Origin: Bacteroidales bacterium M5
GTDB taxonomy: Bacteria > Bacteroidota > Bacteroidia > Bacteroidales > Muribaculaceae
Assembly (NCBI GenBank): GCA_001689535.1
Contig: LUJP01000094.1
Location: 1 to 26,889 of the forward strand
Direction of reading: 5' to 3'
Length of the DNA: 26,889 bases
The notes beneath the pieces are model-generated. The model made no database searches. It saw only the letters and a list, made by a program, of their open reading frames with translations, and was not told where the DNA came from. This document shows positions 14,472-23,149 of the stretch, in pieces (within the stretch, counting starts at the first letter, position 1; every line of letters starts with the position of its first letter). The translations under genes were made by a program, and so were the position numbers.

Positions 14472-15854
14472 TTACTGGCGTGTAAATACCAGGGTGATTT
14501 TAACTTTATCCAGAAGAACTTTTACCATTGCAGGTCCGTCTACATAAGGATTGATGGCAGTAACCACATTTGATGCCTGGCCGTAGTAATCGGTCTGTTG
14601 CTCAGTCACAAGCGATACAGGCGTCAGAGTGAAAGTGTAATCGTCGGCCGTGATATTTTCCTTCTCGAGAAGATCGAGTATGTAGGAACGCATGTCGTTG
14701 AATTTGTATTCAAGAGACGTAAGGTCAAATGTTCCAAGGAACGAAGTCACATCATCATTAACCTTATTGTCTGCAAAGAATTCCTGCCGTTTGTTTTTAA
14801 GAACCATCAGAACGTATGGTGGTGCAGTTATGCTGTAGTCGTTGGAGATGTACTCAAGCGGAAGTTCGAACGTGAGATTATTAAGCACGGCGTTCTCGCC
14901 GCCTTCACCCCGGAATTTCGATATTATTTCCTGGGCGGGGAAGGTGAAGTCAATATCATAGCCGGTGGGAGCCACAAGCAGGTTCTCGCCATCGGTTATG
15001 CGCTTGGAGAGCTGGTCGCTGAGATTCAGCTTGATAATGTTGTTGGTGAGAACCTCCGGAGTTACGCCCATGATGGTGCGTGCCGACGAGAGTATGGTGT
15101 CGGTTGAAGTGGAATCCGTCTCTATGGTTGTCTCATAACGGTAATACATATTTATGCGGCTTTCACCGATGTTTACCACACGTCCCGAACCGAAAGAGTT
15201 GGCTATATAAAGTCCCGGGAAATATTTTGTGAATGACTCCGGGGTAGAGAATGTCTCCGGATGGGTCAGGTAACGGTCGAAGATTTCGAGGGCGAAAGAC
15301 TTGGGAAGTTTTGCCTCGATTATTCGATAAGACATACTGTTGAGCGAATCGGAATGAAGGGCACTTGCAGTATATATAGCGGATGACGGAGTCCAGCAGT
15401 TTGATGGATCGTAATATCCGGTGGGATCGAAATTGCTGTAGATCGGGGCTTCCAGCTGTTTGGTGAGGGGGTAGATTTTCATACCCATCGGAACCAGGGA
15501 ATCGCCCGTGAAGTTGCCGTTCTCCATGAAGAACACCAGCTTTATCGAGTCGATGTAATCACGTTTTATGCCTGTGGTATCAAATGTGAGGGCTGGCATG
15601 AACTGGGTTACGATTTCAGAGCTGAACTTTCCGTATTCCTTGGCATCTATAACACCAAGCAATTGCTGGATAGTGCGCGACTGTATGTCCTGATTGCGTA
15701 TGGAGTGGCCTGTGAGCTGGAAAGTGGAATCGACCACGATTTTCACCGGCGAAGTTACCAGTGATGAGCCTACTGTGGTTGACTTGTCGTCATCGCAGGC
15801 TGATAATATTATCGCGCAGCCGAAGGCTGCGGCGAATATGCGGGTAAAATTCAT
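14472..15854 (-). CDS. DUF4270 outer-surface lipoprotein
   Basis: A 460-residue lipoprotein: signal MNFTRIFAAAFGCAIILSAC with the lipidated Cys at 20, followed by an acidic CDDDKS, the kind of signal often linked with surface export in Bacteroidota. The rest matches DUF4270 in style, with the conserved early segment SRTIQQLLGVIDAKEYGKFS and beta-rich sequence throughout. Function is unknown. The gene lies 10 bp after the half-size starch-synthase-like gene, an arrangement I recall as recurrent in Bacteroidales, so the two are one transcription unit. No sugar-binding or catalytic motif is visible. It ends at the bidirectional terminator. Confidence 0.85.
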   Translation of the reverse strand: MNFTRIFAAAFGCAIILSACDDDKSTTVGSSLVTSPVKIVVDSTFQLTGHSIRNQDIQSRTIQQLLGVIDAKEYGKFSSEIVTQFMPALTFDTTGIKRDYIDSIKLVFFMENGNFTGDSLVPMGMKIYPLTKQLEAPIYSNFDPTGYYDPSNCWTPSSAIYTASALHSDSLNSMSYRIIEAKLPKSFALEIFDRYLTHPETFSTPESFTKYFPGLYIANSFGSGRVVNIGESRINMYYRYETTIETDSTSTDTILSSARTIMGVTPEVLTNNIIKLNLSDQLSKRITDGENLLVAPTGYDIDFTFPAQEIISKFRGEGGENAVLNNLTFELPLEYISNDYSITAPPYVLMVLKNKRQEFFADNKVNDDVTSFLGTFDLTSLEYKFNDMRSYILDLLEKENITADDYTFTLTPVSLVTEQQTDYYGQASNVVTAINPYVDGPAMVKVLLDKVKITLVFTRQ

Positions 15855-15864
15855 TGGATTCTTT

Positions 15865-16680
15865 TTACTTCAATAATTCATTGTAAAAATCAGCGTAGGA
15901 GTCAAAAAATCCTTCCTCACTGTGCTCTGAATAGCCAAGTATCGGTTTTCCGGAAGCTTTGGCATATTCTATTACCTCCGGAGCGATATTTTCGGAGGAA
16001 AGGATAATGCCGTCGGAAAAATCAATGGCGAGTTTATGGAGGTCATTGACGTCGGCGGCCTCTCCCAGTGTCGTGAGATCCTCCTCGGCAATATCACACA
16101 TCTTGAGCTTTTCCTTGAATCTTGCGTCAAGCTGACCCTCGAAGCCTTCCGACCTGATGGCATAAACTATTTTAGAACCACTGAACGTGGGATCGTCGGA
16201 ATACAGACGTTTGAGATATAATGGCGCCAGGGCCGATATCCATCCCACACAATGTATGATCGCAGGCTCCCAACGAAGTTTTTTTACCGTCTCGATAGTT
16301 CCTTTCACAAAGAACATCGCGCGCTCGTCGTTGTCTGACGGAGAGCTTTCGGTTTCAAGGACCTTTTCCGTTGTGTAGTGGAAGTAATCATCGTTGTCAA
16401 TGAAATATACCTGTGTGCGTGCAGACTGCAGGCTTGCCACTTTAATTATCAGAGGATGGTCTGTGTCGTCTATGATAACATTAAGTCCCGACAGACGGAT
16501 AACTTCATGAAGCTGATTGCGGCGTTCGTTGATACATCCGTATTTGGGCATAAACGTTCTTACCTCAAATCCTTTTTCCTGAATTCCCTGGGGCAGTGCG
16601 CGGCCAAGGGAGGAAAGGTCGGAAGTTGGAACGTAAGGGGTGATTTCCTGGGAAATGAAGAGTACTTTTTTGCGCTCCAT
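15865..16680 (-). CDS. Half-size glycogen/starch synthase-like protein (GT5 N-terminal domain only)
   Basis: A 271-residue protein that resembles the N-terminal Rossmann domain of GT5 glycogen/starch synthases (KVLFISQEITPYVPTSDLSS, LPQGIQEKGFEVRTFMPKYG, and PAIIHCVGWISALAPLYLK). Full synthases are about 480-550 residues and carry the ADP-glucose-binding C-terminal domain, which is absent. The KxGGL-type motif for ADP-glucose is replaced by TSDLSSLG, so synthase activity is doubtful. The C-terminus ends with an intact-looking helical tail, and the same short form is common in Bacteroidales, so this is a stand-alone family rather than a truncation. It is the first gene of a pair with DUF4270. 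Confidence 0.85.
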   Translation of the reverse strand: MERKKVLFISQEITPYVPTSDLSSLGRALPQGIQEKGFEVRTFMPKYGCINERRNQLHEVIRLSGLNVIIDDTDHPLIIKVASLQSARTQVYFIDNDDYFHYTTEKVLETESSPSDNDERAMFFVKGTIETVKKLRWEPAIIHCVGWISALAPLYLKRLYSDDPTFSGSKIVYAIRSEGFEGQLDARFKEKLKMCDIAEEDLTTLGEAADVNDLHKLAIDFSDGIILSSENIAPEVIEYAKASGKPILGYSEHSEEGFFDSYADFYNELLK

Positions 16681-16718
16681 CGCAAATGGGTTCTAATTCT
16701 GATTGTTAGTTCAATGTG

Positions 16719-16726
16719 CAAATATA
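16719..16726 (-). promoter_or_regulatory. -7 element of the GT5-like/DUF4270 pair
   Basis: The minus strand reads TATATTTG, a match to TAnnTTTG, placing the start of transcription near 16712, about 32 nt before the ATG. No TTTG at the -33 distance. Confidence 0.5.
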
Positions 16727-16852
16727 CTAATTTTTCCCGAATTGGCCTCACTGCCTCTGTTACAATTTTTGTTAACCCATAGCCCCGCTATGAGTCAGGA
16801 AGTATAAAGTTACCCCATTTTATAGTCTCAGATACGTGAATCAGAGAGTGGT

Positions 16853-18334
16853 CTATTTTCGCCAGAATTCAGAGTTGAAAAGGATAAGTACAGTGAATAG
16901 TTCCAGACGCCCTATGAGCATGAGCAATGACAGGATCCATTTGCCTAAGTCAGGTATGAGTTCGAAGCTTCCTTGCGAGCCGGTCACTCCTACGCCGAAT
17001 CCGATATTGCTCACACAGGAAAACGACGAGAAAAACGCATCAACCAGCGGAAGGCCTACTGCGGTGAGCAAGATGCCTCCGAAGGCCATCAGCATCACGT
17101 AGATGCAAAGAAATGCTATTACTTTGGCGACAACCGGCTGAGGCATCACACGTCCGTTGATGTGCACTGATGTTACTGCCGAGGGATGTATACAGCGATA
17201 TAGCTCGTTACCGGTATATTTTATCAGCAACAGCATTCTGTCTATCTTGGCGCCGCCGCTGGTAGAGCCCGCACATGCTCCGAAAAACATGAGAATGAAA
17301 AGAAGAGAAAGTATAAACGCTCCCCATTCCTCAAAGTTAAAAACTCCAAGACCTGTCGATGTAATGGTTGAGATTATGTGGAATAACGGCTGAATGGTGA
17401 TGGATGAGATTCCTTTATAGTCTCCTGTGTATATTATATAAATATCGAATACTACCAGAAACATCAGTATAATGATGATGTATGCACGGAAAACGTCGTT
17501 TTTCCATAAGGCATTCCAGTTGCCGTGGATAGCCTTATACATGAGTCCGAAGCTCGTTCCTCCGAGAAACATGAACACCATTATCACCACTGAAATATAA
17601 TCCGAACGGAAATAGGCCACGGATTCGTCATGAGGGGCGAAGCCTCCTGTGGAGATTGTGGAGAATCCATAGCAGATACTGTCAAACAGATCCATAGGGC
17701 CAATCCATAGGAACGCTATTATTAATACTGTCAAGACAATATAAATAGTCCAAAGGCTTTTGGCCGTCTGACTCACCCGGGGGCGGAGTTTGTCGTGTGT
17801 GATGCCAGTCACCTCGGCATTGAACATCTGCATTCCACCCGAATGGTTGAGCATTGGTAATACGGCGAGGGTGAAAAGTATGATTCCCATGCCTCCTATC
17901 CAGTTCATCAGTCCGCGCCACATTTTGATTGAATGAGAATATGTGTCGATTGATGAAAAGATGGAGCAGCCGGTGGTGGTGAAACCCGACATCGCCTCGA
18001 AAAACGCGTTTGTCAGTGATACGGGCCTGTCACACAGTATGAAAGGAATCATTCCGAATGCCGAGAAAAGAATCCATATCAGAGTGGTGAGCAGGAAGCC
18101 TTCGTGTCGTCCCATTCTGGTGTCTCGGGGATGAAGGCCGAATGTAAGCAGTACACCGCACCCGAATGTAATCACTGAGGTGAGGCCGAAGACTTTAACG
18201 TCTTTCATCTCGTCGTATATCAGACCCGTGACAAGCGGCACAAGCATAAATGCAGCTTCTATCATAAGAAGCCAGCCCATCACGCGCAGTATCATCTGGA
18301 TGTTGATGTGTCGTCGTCTTGATCTTTCTATCAT
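16853..18334 (-). CDS. trkH: TrkH family potassium transporter subunit
   Basis: A 493-residue membrane protein, the translocating subunit of the Trk K+ uptake system. The four pore-loop repeats can all be seen: SGFTTTGCS (TTTGC at 119-123), TISTGGF (226-232), TSTGLG (325-330) and SNIGFG (442-447), each giving the selectivity-filter glycine. Around ten hydrophobic helices surround them. FGACAGSTSGGAKIDR near 351-366 is the conserved intracellular region. The N-terminus MIERSRRRHINI is basic and cytoplasmic. It starts 24 bp after trkA, the gene for its regulatory partner, at the end of an operon with dxs. Confidence 0.95.
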   Translation of the reverse strand: MIERSRRRHINIQMILRVMGWLLMIEAAFMLVPLVTGLIYDEMKDVKVFGLTSVITFGCGVLLTFGLHPRDTRMGRHEGFLLTTLIWILFSAFGMIPFILCDRPVSLTNAFFEAMSGFTTTGCSIFSSIDTYSHSIKMWRGLMNWIGGMGIILFTLAVLPMLNHSGGMQMFNAEVTGITHDKLRPRVSQTAKSLWTIYIVLTVLIIAFLWIGPMDLFDSICYGFSTISTGGFAPHDESVAYFRSDYISVVIMVFMFLGGTSFGLMYKAIHGNWNALWKNDVFRAYIIIILMFLVVFDIYIIYTGDYKGISSITIQPLFHIISTITSTGLGVFNFEEWGAFILSLLFILMFFGACAGSTSGGAKIDRMLLLIKYTGNELYRCIHPSAVTSVHINGRVMPQPVVAKVIAFLCIYVMLMAFGGILLTAVGLPLVDAFFSSFSCVSNIGFGVGVTGSQGSFELIPDLGKWILSLLMLIGRLELFTVLILFNSEFWRK

Positions 18335-18358
18335 TGCCGAATAGGAGTTTCAGTGGGT

Positions 18359-19693
18359 TCAGGAGAAGAGTTTTTCTACTTTGTGAATCGCTCCGGCCAG
18401 ACAGAATACCACCACATGATCGCCGGCCTCAAACCGTGTATTTCCATTTACGAGCATCACATTGCCGTTCCTTATCAGGCCGGCAAGGGTGAGGTCGTGG
18501 CTCAGTTTCATGTCTTTTACCGCGCCCTTGGTGATTTTTGAATCGGGTTTTACCTCGACTTCCGCCACATCCGCATCAGCCATAGCCATGAATTTGGACG
18601 ACTCGGAATCGGCGTCAAGCAGCATCTGGAAGATTTTTCCTGATGCAAGAAGCTTTTTGTTGATTATAGTTCCTATGTTCAGGTTTTCAGCTTCCGATAT
18701 AAACTGGATATCTTCAACTTCTGCCACGGTTTTTCTTACACCGTATTCCTTGGCGGTCAGTGAGGTGAGAATATTTGTTTCCGAGCTTCCGGTCAGGGCT
18801 ATGAAGGCATCCATCGCTTCGATGCCCTCTTCCTGCAGGGTATCAGTATCGCGTGCGTCGCCATGGATAATCTTGCAGCCGGGACATTTTTGGGTGAGTT
18901 CCTCGCAGCGTTCCCGGTTTATGTCTATTATTTTAAACCGATACCGTTCCGGGGCCATGTTTATGAGTCTTACGGCTATACGGCTGCCACCCATTATCAG
19001 AACATTATGTATGTCAACCTTTTTCTTGCCGCAGATCTTCCGCAGTTCCTCTATGTGATCGGGGGTTGTGGTGATATAGATTATATCATTTGTAAGCACG
19101 CTGTCGTCACCTCGGGGAATAATGGTCTCATGGTTGCGCTTTATAGCTGCTACGTGGAAGAAGTGTTCCATTTCAGACAGTTCCCGCAGATGTTTTCCTG
19201 CAAGCGGAGCGCCTGCGCGAATCTTCACGCCGGCCACAATAAGCTTTCCGTCATGAAGCTCAACCCAGTTTCTCATCCAGTTGCATTCAAGGGCTTTCAG
19301 AATTTCAATGGCGGCAAGATATTCCGGATAGACCATCGAGTCAATTCCTATCTGGCCGAAAAATTCCAGATTGGACGGTTCCATGAACTCGTAATTGTCG
19401 ATACGGGCCATGGTTTTTTTTGCTCCCAGTGATTTCGCCATGCTGCAGGAGAGTATGTTTGTGGTCTCATAGGGCGTGACGCCCACGAAGAGATCGCATT
19501 GCGGCACCTTCGCCGTTTTAAGCATGGTCATGGATGTCGGCGAACCCGTCTGAGTGAGAATGTTGCATGTGGAGTCGAGAAGAGCCAGCTTTTCATCATT
19601 CTGGTCAACCAGAATGATATCCTGATTCTCTCGGGATAGAAGTCGGGCGAGGTGAGAGCCCACTTCTCCGGCTCCGGCAATCACTATTTTCAT
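18359..19693 (-). CDS. trkA: TrkA, NAD-binding regulatory subunit of Trk potassium uptake
   Basis: A 444-residue soluble protein that gates TrkH on the cytoplasmic face. It has two tandem RCK modules. The first Rossmann fold begins MKIVIAGAGEVGSHLARLLS with the GAGEVG NAD loop and ends in a first RCK_C domain (about 135-220). The second begins VLIMGGSRIAVRLINMAPER and is followed by a second RCK_C (about 360-444). The fourth-fifth segments include KIIHGDARDTDTL and AFIALTGSSETNI, as usual for TrkA. Its ATG overlaps the dxs stop by 4 bp (ATGA), and trkH follows 24 bp later, so the two Trk subunits are made together. Confidence 0.95.
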   Translation of the reverse strand: MKIVIAGAGEVGSHLARLLSRENQDIILVDQNDEKLALLDSTCNILTQTGSPTSMTMLKTAKVPQCDLFVGVTPYETTNILSCSMAKSLGAKKTMARIDNYEFMEPSNLEFFGQIGIDSMVYPEYLAAIEILKALECNWMRNWVELHDGKLIVAGVKIRAGAPLAGKHLRELSEMEHFFHVAAIKRNHETIIPRGDDSVLTNDIIYITTTPDHIEELRKICGKKKVDIHNVLIMGGSRIAVRLINMAPERYRFKIIDINRERCEELTQKCPGCKIIHGDARDTDTLQEEGIEAMDAFIALTGSSETNILTSLTAKEYGVRKTVAEVEDIQFISEAENLNIGTIINKKLLASGKIFQMLLDADSESSKFMAMADADVAEVEVKPDSKITKGAVKDMKLSHDLTLAGLIRNGNVMLVNGNTRFEAGDHVVVFCLAGAIHKVEKLFS

Positions 19694-21645
19694 AGCGCGT
19701 TAGGATTTATGGAGTTGACTATGGCTGAGTATATGGCTTCCGAATCTATGCCGCATAGGTGCATTAGCTCGGCTACGGAACCGTGGGGCACAAAGTTATC
19801 GGGAATGCCTATTCGGCGCACGTCTCTCTTGATTCCTCTTTCTGCGAGCCATTCCACCACGGCGCTTCCAAGGCCTCCTTTCACAGATGCGTCTTCCACT
19901 GTGATGATGGGAGTCCCTGATTTTGCCACATCTTCGAGAATATCTTTGTCGATGGGCTTGAGAAATATCATGTCATAATGGGCTACGGAATAACCTTCGT
20001 TTTCCGCACGCTTTATGGCTTTCTTCACTTCAGAGCAGATTGTACCTAAAGAGAGCACCGTCACCTGATGGCCGTCGTTAAGTTGGCGGCCTTTGCCTAT
20101 TTCCAGGGCCTTCATGGGCGTACGCCAGTCGGATGTGTCGCAGTGTCCGCGGGGATAGCGTATAGCCACCGGACCTTCCTGCCGCGGCAATTGTGCCGTA
20201 TACATGAGGTCACGAAGGGTTTCGGCGTCAGCTGGAGCAGTAACGGTCATTCCGGGTATTTCGCTCAGATAAGCCAAATCGTAGAGGCCGTGATGGGTTG
20301 CTCCGTCTTCTCCTACTATTCCGGCGCGGTCAATGGCGAACACCACCGGAAGCTCGGGAAGAGCGACATCGTGTATTATCTGGTCGACGGCTCGTTGCAG
20401 GAAGGAGGAATATATAGCCACAAAAGGTCTCATTCCGTCCTTGGCCAGCCCTCCGGCAAATGTCACGGCGTGTTCCTCGGAAATACCTACGTCAAAAGTC
20501 CGGTCGGGGAACGCTTTCTGCATTTTGCTTACGGACGTGCCGGAAAGCATTGCTGCTGTTATGCCCACAATTCTGGGATTTGCCGTGGCGAGTTCCACGA
20601 GGGTATCACCGAAGATATCCTGATATTTTGGCTTCTCGGAATTGTCGGGCATTCTTTCTCCGTTGGACGGATTAAACTTGCCGGGTGCGTGCCACTGGGC
20701 CGGATTGAGTTCCGCGGGCTGGTAGCCTTTGCCTTTTACAGTGCGCAGATGCAATATTCTCGGGCCCTCCATATTTTTTATTTCCTCAAGCACTTTTATC
20801 AGGCGGGGAAGGTCGTGGCCGTCAAACGGTCCGAAATAGCGTATGTTCAGACCCTCGAATATGTTCTGCTGGCGGGTCAGAAGCGATTTCAGACTGTTGT
20901 TGAAGCGGAGAATGCTGCCCCTGTTCTTTTCCGATATAAACCTGATTTTACGCAGGAAATTATAAGTCTTTAGTCTGAAATTATTGTATGCGCGCGATGT
21001 GTTCAGATGGGCAAGATATGTGTTGAGCGACCCTACATTGGAGTCGATGGACATATCGTTGTCATTGAGGATAATCAGCAGGTTGTTCCGTGAATTGGCG
21101 GCATTATTGATACCCTCGAAAGCCAGTCCGCCGCTTATGGAGGCGTCGCCTATAACAGCCACTACGTTTCGACGGGGCTCGTCGCGTTTGAGCGAGGCTG
21201 CCACCGCCATTCCGAGTGCAGCCGAAATGGAATTGGATGCATGTCCGGCCGAAAAAGTATCATATTCGCTCTCGGCGGGAGAGGGGAAACCGCACAGGCC
21301 GCCGAGTTTTCGGTTAGTGTGGAATCGTGATGCCCTTCCTGTGAGGAGTTTATGGCCGTATGCCTGATGTCCTACATCCCATACTATACGGTCATAAGGG
21401 GTGTTGAACACATAATGAAGGGCCACGGTAAGTTCTACTGCACCCATTGAAGAGGCGAAGTGCCCGGGATTGGTAGACAGGGAGTTTATGAGAAAATCGC
21501 GTATTTCGGTGCATACGCGTGGCAGTGTATCTTCATTGAGCTTCCGCAAGTCGGCCGGAGAATCTATGGCTGACAGTAGCGGGAATCTCCTCGGGTCAAG
21601 AGGGGTGATAGAGCGGTCGGGAGGAGCTTGTAGTGTAGCCGTCAT
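19690..21645 (-). CDS. dxs: 1-deoxy-D-xylulose-5-phosphate synthase
   Basis: Thiamine-diphosphate enzyme joining pyruvate and glyceraldehyde 3-phosphate, the first and flux-controlling step of the MEP isoprenoid pathway. The 651-residue length is normal. Seen in order: GHFASSMGAVELTVALHYVF with the conserved His62, DVGHQAYGHKL (from 91), the ThDP/Mg-binding GDASISGG (166-173) with NDNDMSID, the catalytic Glu in GISEEHAVTFAGG, and DRAGIVGEDGATHHG. The C-terminal transketolase domain is complete. It overlaps the preceding 57-aa membrane protein gene and the following trkA by 4 bp each. The tie of isoprenoid synthesis with potassium uptake in one operon is not functionally obvious. Confidence 0.97.
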   Translation of the reverse strand: MTATLQAPPDRSITPLDPRRFPLLSAIDSPADLRKLNEDTLPRVCTEIRDFLINSLSTNPGHFASSMGAVELTVALHYVFNTPYDRIVWDVGHQAYGHKLLTGRASRFHTNRKLGGLCGFPSPAESEYDTFSAGHASNSISAALGMAVAASLKRDEPRRNVVAVIGDASISGGLAFEGINNAANSRNNLLIILNDNDMSIDSNVGSLNTYLAHLNTSRAYNNFRLKTYNFLRKIRFISEKNRGSILRFNNSLKSLLTRQQNIFEGLNIRYFGPFDGHDLPRLIKVLEEIKNMEGPRILHLRTVKGKGYQPAELNPAQWHAPGKFNPSNGERMPDNSEKPKYQDIFGDTLVELATANPRIVGITAAMLSGTSVSKMQKAFPDRTFDVGISEEHAVTFAGGLAKDGMRPFVAIYSSFLQRAVDQIIHDVALPELPVVFAIDRAGIVGEDGATHHGLYDLAYLSEIPGMTVTAPADAETLRDLMYTAQLPRQEGPVAIRYPRGHCDTSDWRTPMKALEIGKGRQLNDGHQVTVLSLGTICSEVKKAIKRAENEGYSVAHYDMIFLKPIDKDILEDVAKSGTPIITVEDASVKGGLGSAVVEWLAERGIKRDVRRIGIPDNFVPHGSVAELMHLCGIDSEAIYSAIVNSINPNAL

Positions 21646-21815
21646 TTCTTATTCTTACGGTATTTCTTATAGAGAGGAACGAAAACTATGATTCCGGATG
21701 CCACGATTACAAAAGCCACCCACGCCGTGAACGGCCGTGTGGTAACCACAAGCCAGCACAATACGAGCCATAATGCGACGATGAAAGTCAGACGTATTCT
21801 TTCTGATGTTGTCAT
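21642..21815 (-). CDS. Small two-helix membrane protein upstream of dxs, 57 aa
   Basis: On the minus strand, ATG at 21815-21813 to TGA at 21644-21642 encodes 57 residues: basic start MTTSERIRLT, helix FIVALWLVLCWLVV, short loop TTRPFTAW, helix VAFVIVASGIIVFVPLYK and a strongly basic tail KKYRKNKK. Positive-inside logic puts both ends in the cytoplasm. Family unknown. Evidence that it is real: a well-formed promoter (-33 and -7) directly upstream, and a stop that overlaps the dxs start as ATGA, so translation of dxs is probably coupled to it. Too short for usual length cut-offs. Confidence 0.8.
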   Translation of the reverse strand: MTTSERIRLTFIVALWLVLCWLVVTTRPFTAWVAFVIVASGIIVFVPLYKKYRKNKK

Positions 21816-21846
21816 AGTCCGTTTCTGGATTTTTACAGGGTTATCG

Positions 21847-21877
21847 CAAAGTTATGTTTTTCTTGAAAACCATGCAA
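21847..21877 (-). promoter_or_regulatory. Promoter of the small protein-dxs-trkA-trkH operon
   Basis: On the minus strand, TTG (21877-21875) and TAACTTTG (21854-21847) are 20 bp apart. The promoter lies in the 66-bp gap between cinA's end and the small gene, giving a leader of about 25 nt. Confidence 0.65.
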
Positions 21878-21881
21878 GCGA

Positions 21882-23144
21882 TTACACTTTTCCTGAGCCT
21901 GCGTGCAATCTCCTTATGGCAAGGATAAGGGCAGTGTTTGAAGCGCGTGAAATCACTCTCTGGCGGTCGCCGGGAAAATGCATTGTCCAGGTCTGGGTGC
22001 CTGTGGCATCGGCTACAGCCAGGCAAACAGTTCCGACTGGTTTTCCCTTTACAGCACCGCCGGGACCAGCGATTCCGCTGGTAGATACCGCAATGTCGGC
22101 GCCGGTGGCACGTCTCGCGCCTTCCGCCATCTGTGCTGCTACAGGCTCGCTTACCGCTCCGAGGGTGGCGATGTCGGCAGGATTGACTCCGAGAACGTTT
22201 TCTTTCACAGAGTTGCTGTAGCTTACAATTCCTCCGAGCATGGCTTCGGAACTTCCCGGAATCATGGTCACGAGATGGGAGATGTTTCCGCCGGTGCAGC
22301 TTTCGGCTGTGGCGAATGTGAGATGCTTTTCCTTGAGCATTTCCAGGAGAATCTCGGCTGGTGTAAGGTCGCGGTCATAAAGGAGATGCTTTCCGCAATT
22401 TTTTTTCAGTTCGGAGTGTAGATCGTCGGCAATTTGGCTGATTTTCTCTTCGTCAGTGCCGCGTCCGTCAAGACGTAGACGCAGATAACCGTTGTTGGGA
22501 AGATAGGCCAGATGGAAGCCTTCAGGCAGTCCCGATTCAAAATCGCTCAGACGTTCTGAAAGATCCGATTCGCTTATATCAGTGGTGAGAACCGTGCGGT
22601 GTATTATGACCTCGTGAGTGCTGTATCTCTCAAGAATCGCCGGAAAAATATGCCGGGCAAACATCCTTTGCATTTCAAACGGAACTCCGGGGAGAGAGAC
22701 GAGGGTTTTCCCGTTTTTCTCGAACCACATTATCGGGGCCGTGCCCACCTCATTTATAAATATGTGTGCGGAGGATGGGACGATAGCCTGAGCTGCTGTG
22801 GACTCGTTGAGCTGGAGTCCGCGACGTTCCATTATTCCTCTGACGGCCTCGAGCACGCTCTCGTTTTTCACAGGCTCGCCTCCGAATATTTCCATCAGCA
22901 CGGGTTTGGTGATGTCGTCTTTAGTCGGGCCGAGACCTCCCGTAGTGATTACGATGTCCGTTCTTTCGAAAGCTTGCTCTATTGCCCGACGGATATCTTC
23001 GGCATTGTCGTGGACCACTCTCACTGATTCTATGCTCCATCCTTCCGGTTCGACGGTCGAGGCGATGAAGGGGCTGTTGGTGTCTGTTACCTGACCCACA
23101 AGCAGCTCGTCGCCAATGGCGATTATTGAAAGTCTCTGTTCCAT
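21882..23144 (-). CDS. cinA: CinA family protein (nicotinamide-nucleotide amidase-related)
   Basis: A 420-residue two-domain protein. Residues 1-170 are the MoCF/MoaB-like domain (SIIAIGDELLVGQVTDTNSP and ITTGGLGPTKDD), and 255-415 is the CinA C-terminal domain, which in characterised members deamidates nicotinamide mononucleotide (AESCTGGNISHLVT, IVSYSNSVKE, STSGIAGPGGAV, GKPVGTVCLAVAD). The likely role is pyridine-nucleotide salvage; the name recalls competence induction in Gram-positive bacteria, which need not apply here. The ATG lies only 5 bp after the tsaD stop, so the two are one transcription unit. Confidence 0.93.
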   Translation of the reverse strand: MEQRLSIIAIGDELLVGQVTDTNSPFIASTVEPEGWSIESVRVVHDNAEDIRRAIEQAFERTDIVITTGGLGPTKDDITKPVLMEIFGGEPVKNESVLEAVRGIMERRGLQLNESTAAQAIVPSSAHIFINEVGTAPIMWFEKNGKTLVSLPGVPFEMQRMFARHIFPAILERYSTHEVIIHRTVLTTDISESDLSERLSDFESGLPEGFHLAYLPNNGYLRLRLDGRGTDEEKISQIADDLHSELKKNCGKHLLYDRDLTPAEILLEMLKEKHLTFATAESCTGGNISHLVTMIPGSSEAMLGGIVSYSNSVKENVLGVNPADIATLGAVSEPVAAQMAEGARRATGADIAVSTSGIAGPGGAVKGKPVGTVCLAVADATGTQTWTMHFPGDRQRVISRASNTALILAIRRLHAGSGKV

Positions 23145-23149
23145 AAAAA

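Noticed and set aside
19652..21367. Long plus-strand frames up to 301 aa opposite dxs
   Set aside because: Antisense shadows caused by GC-rich codons in dxs; no starts with promoters and no recognisable motifs.
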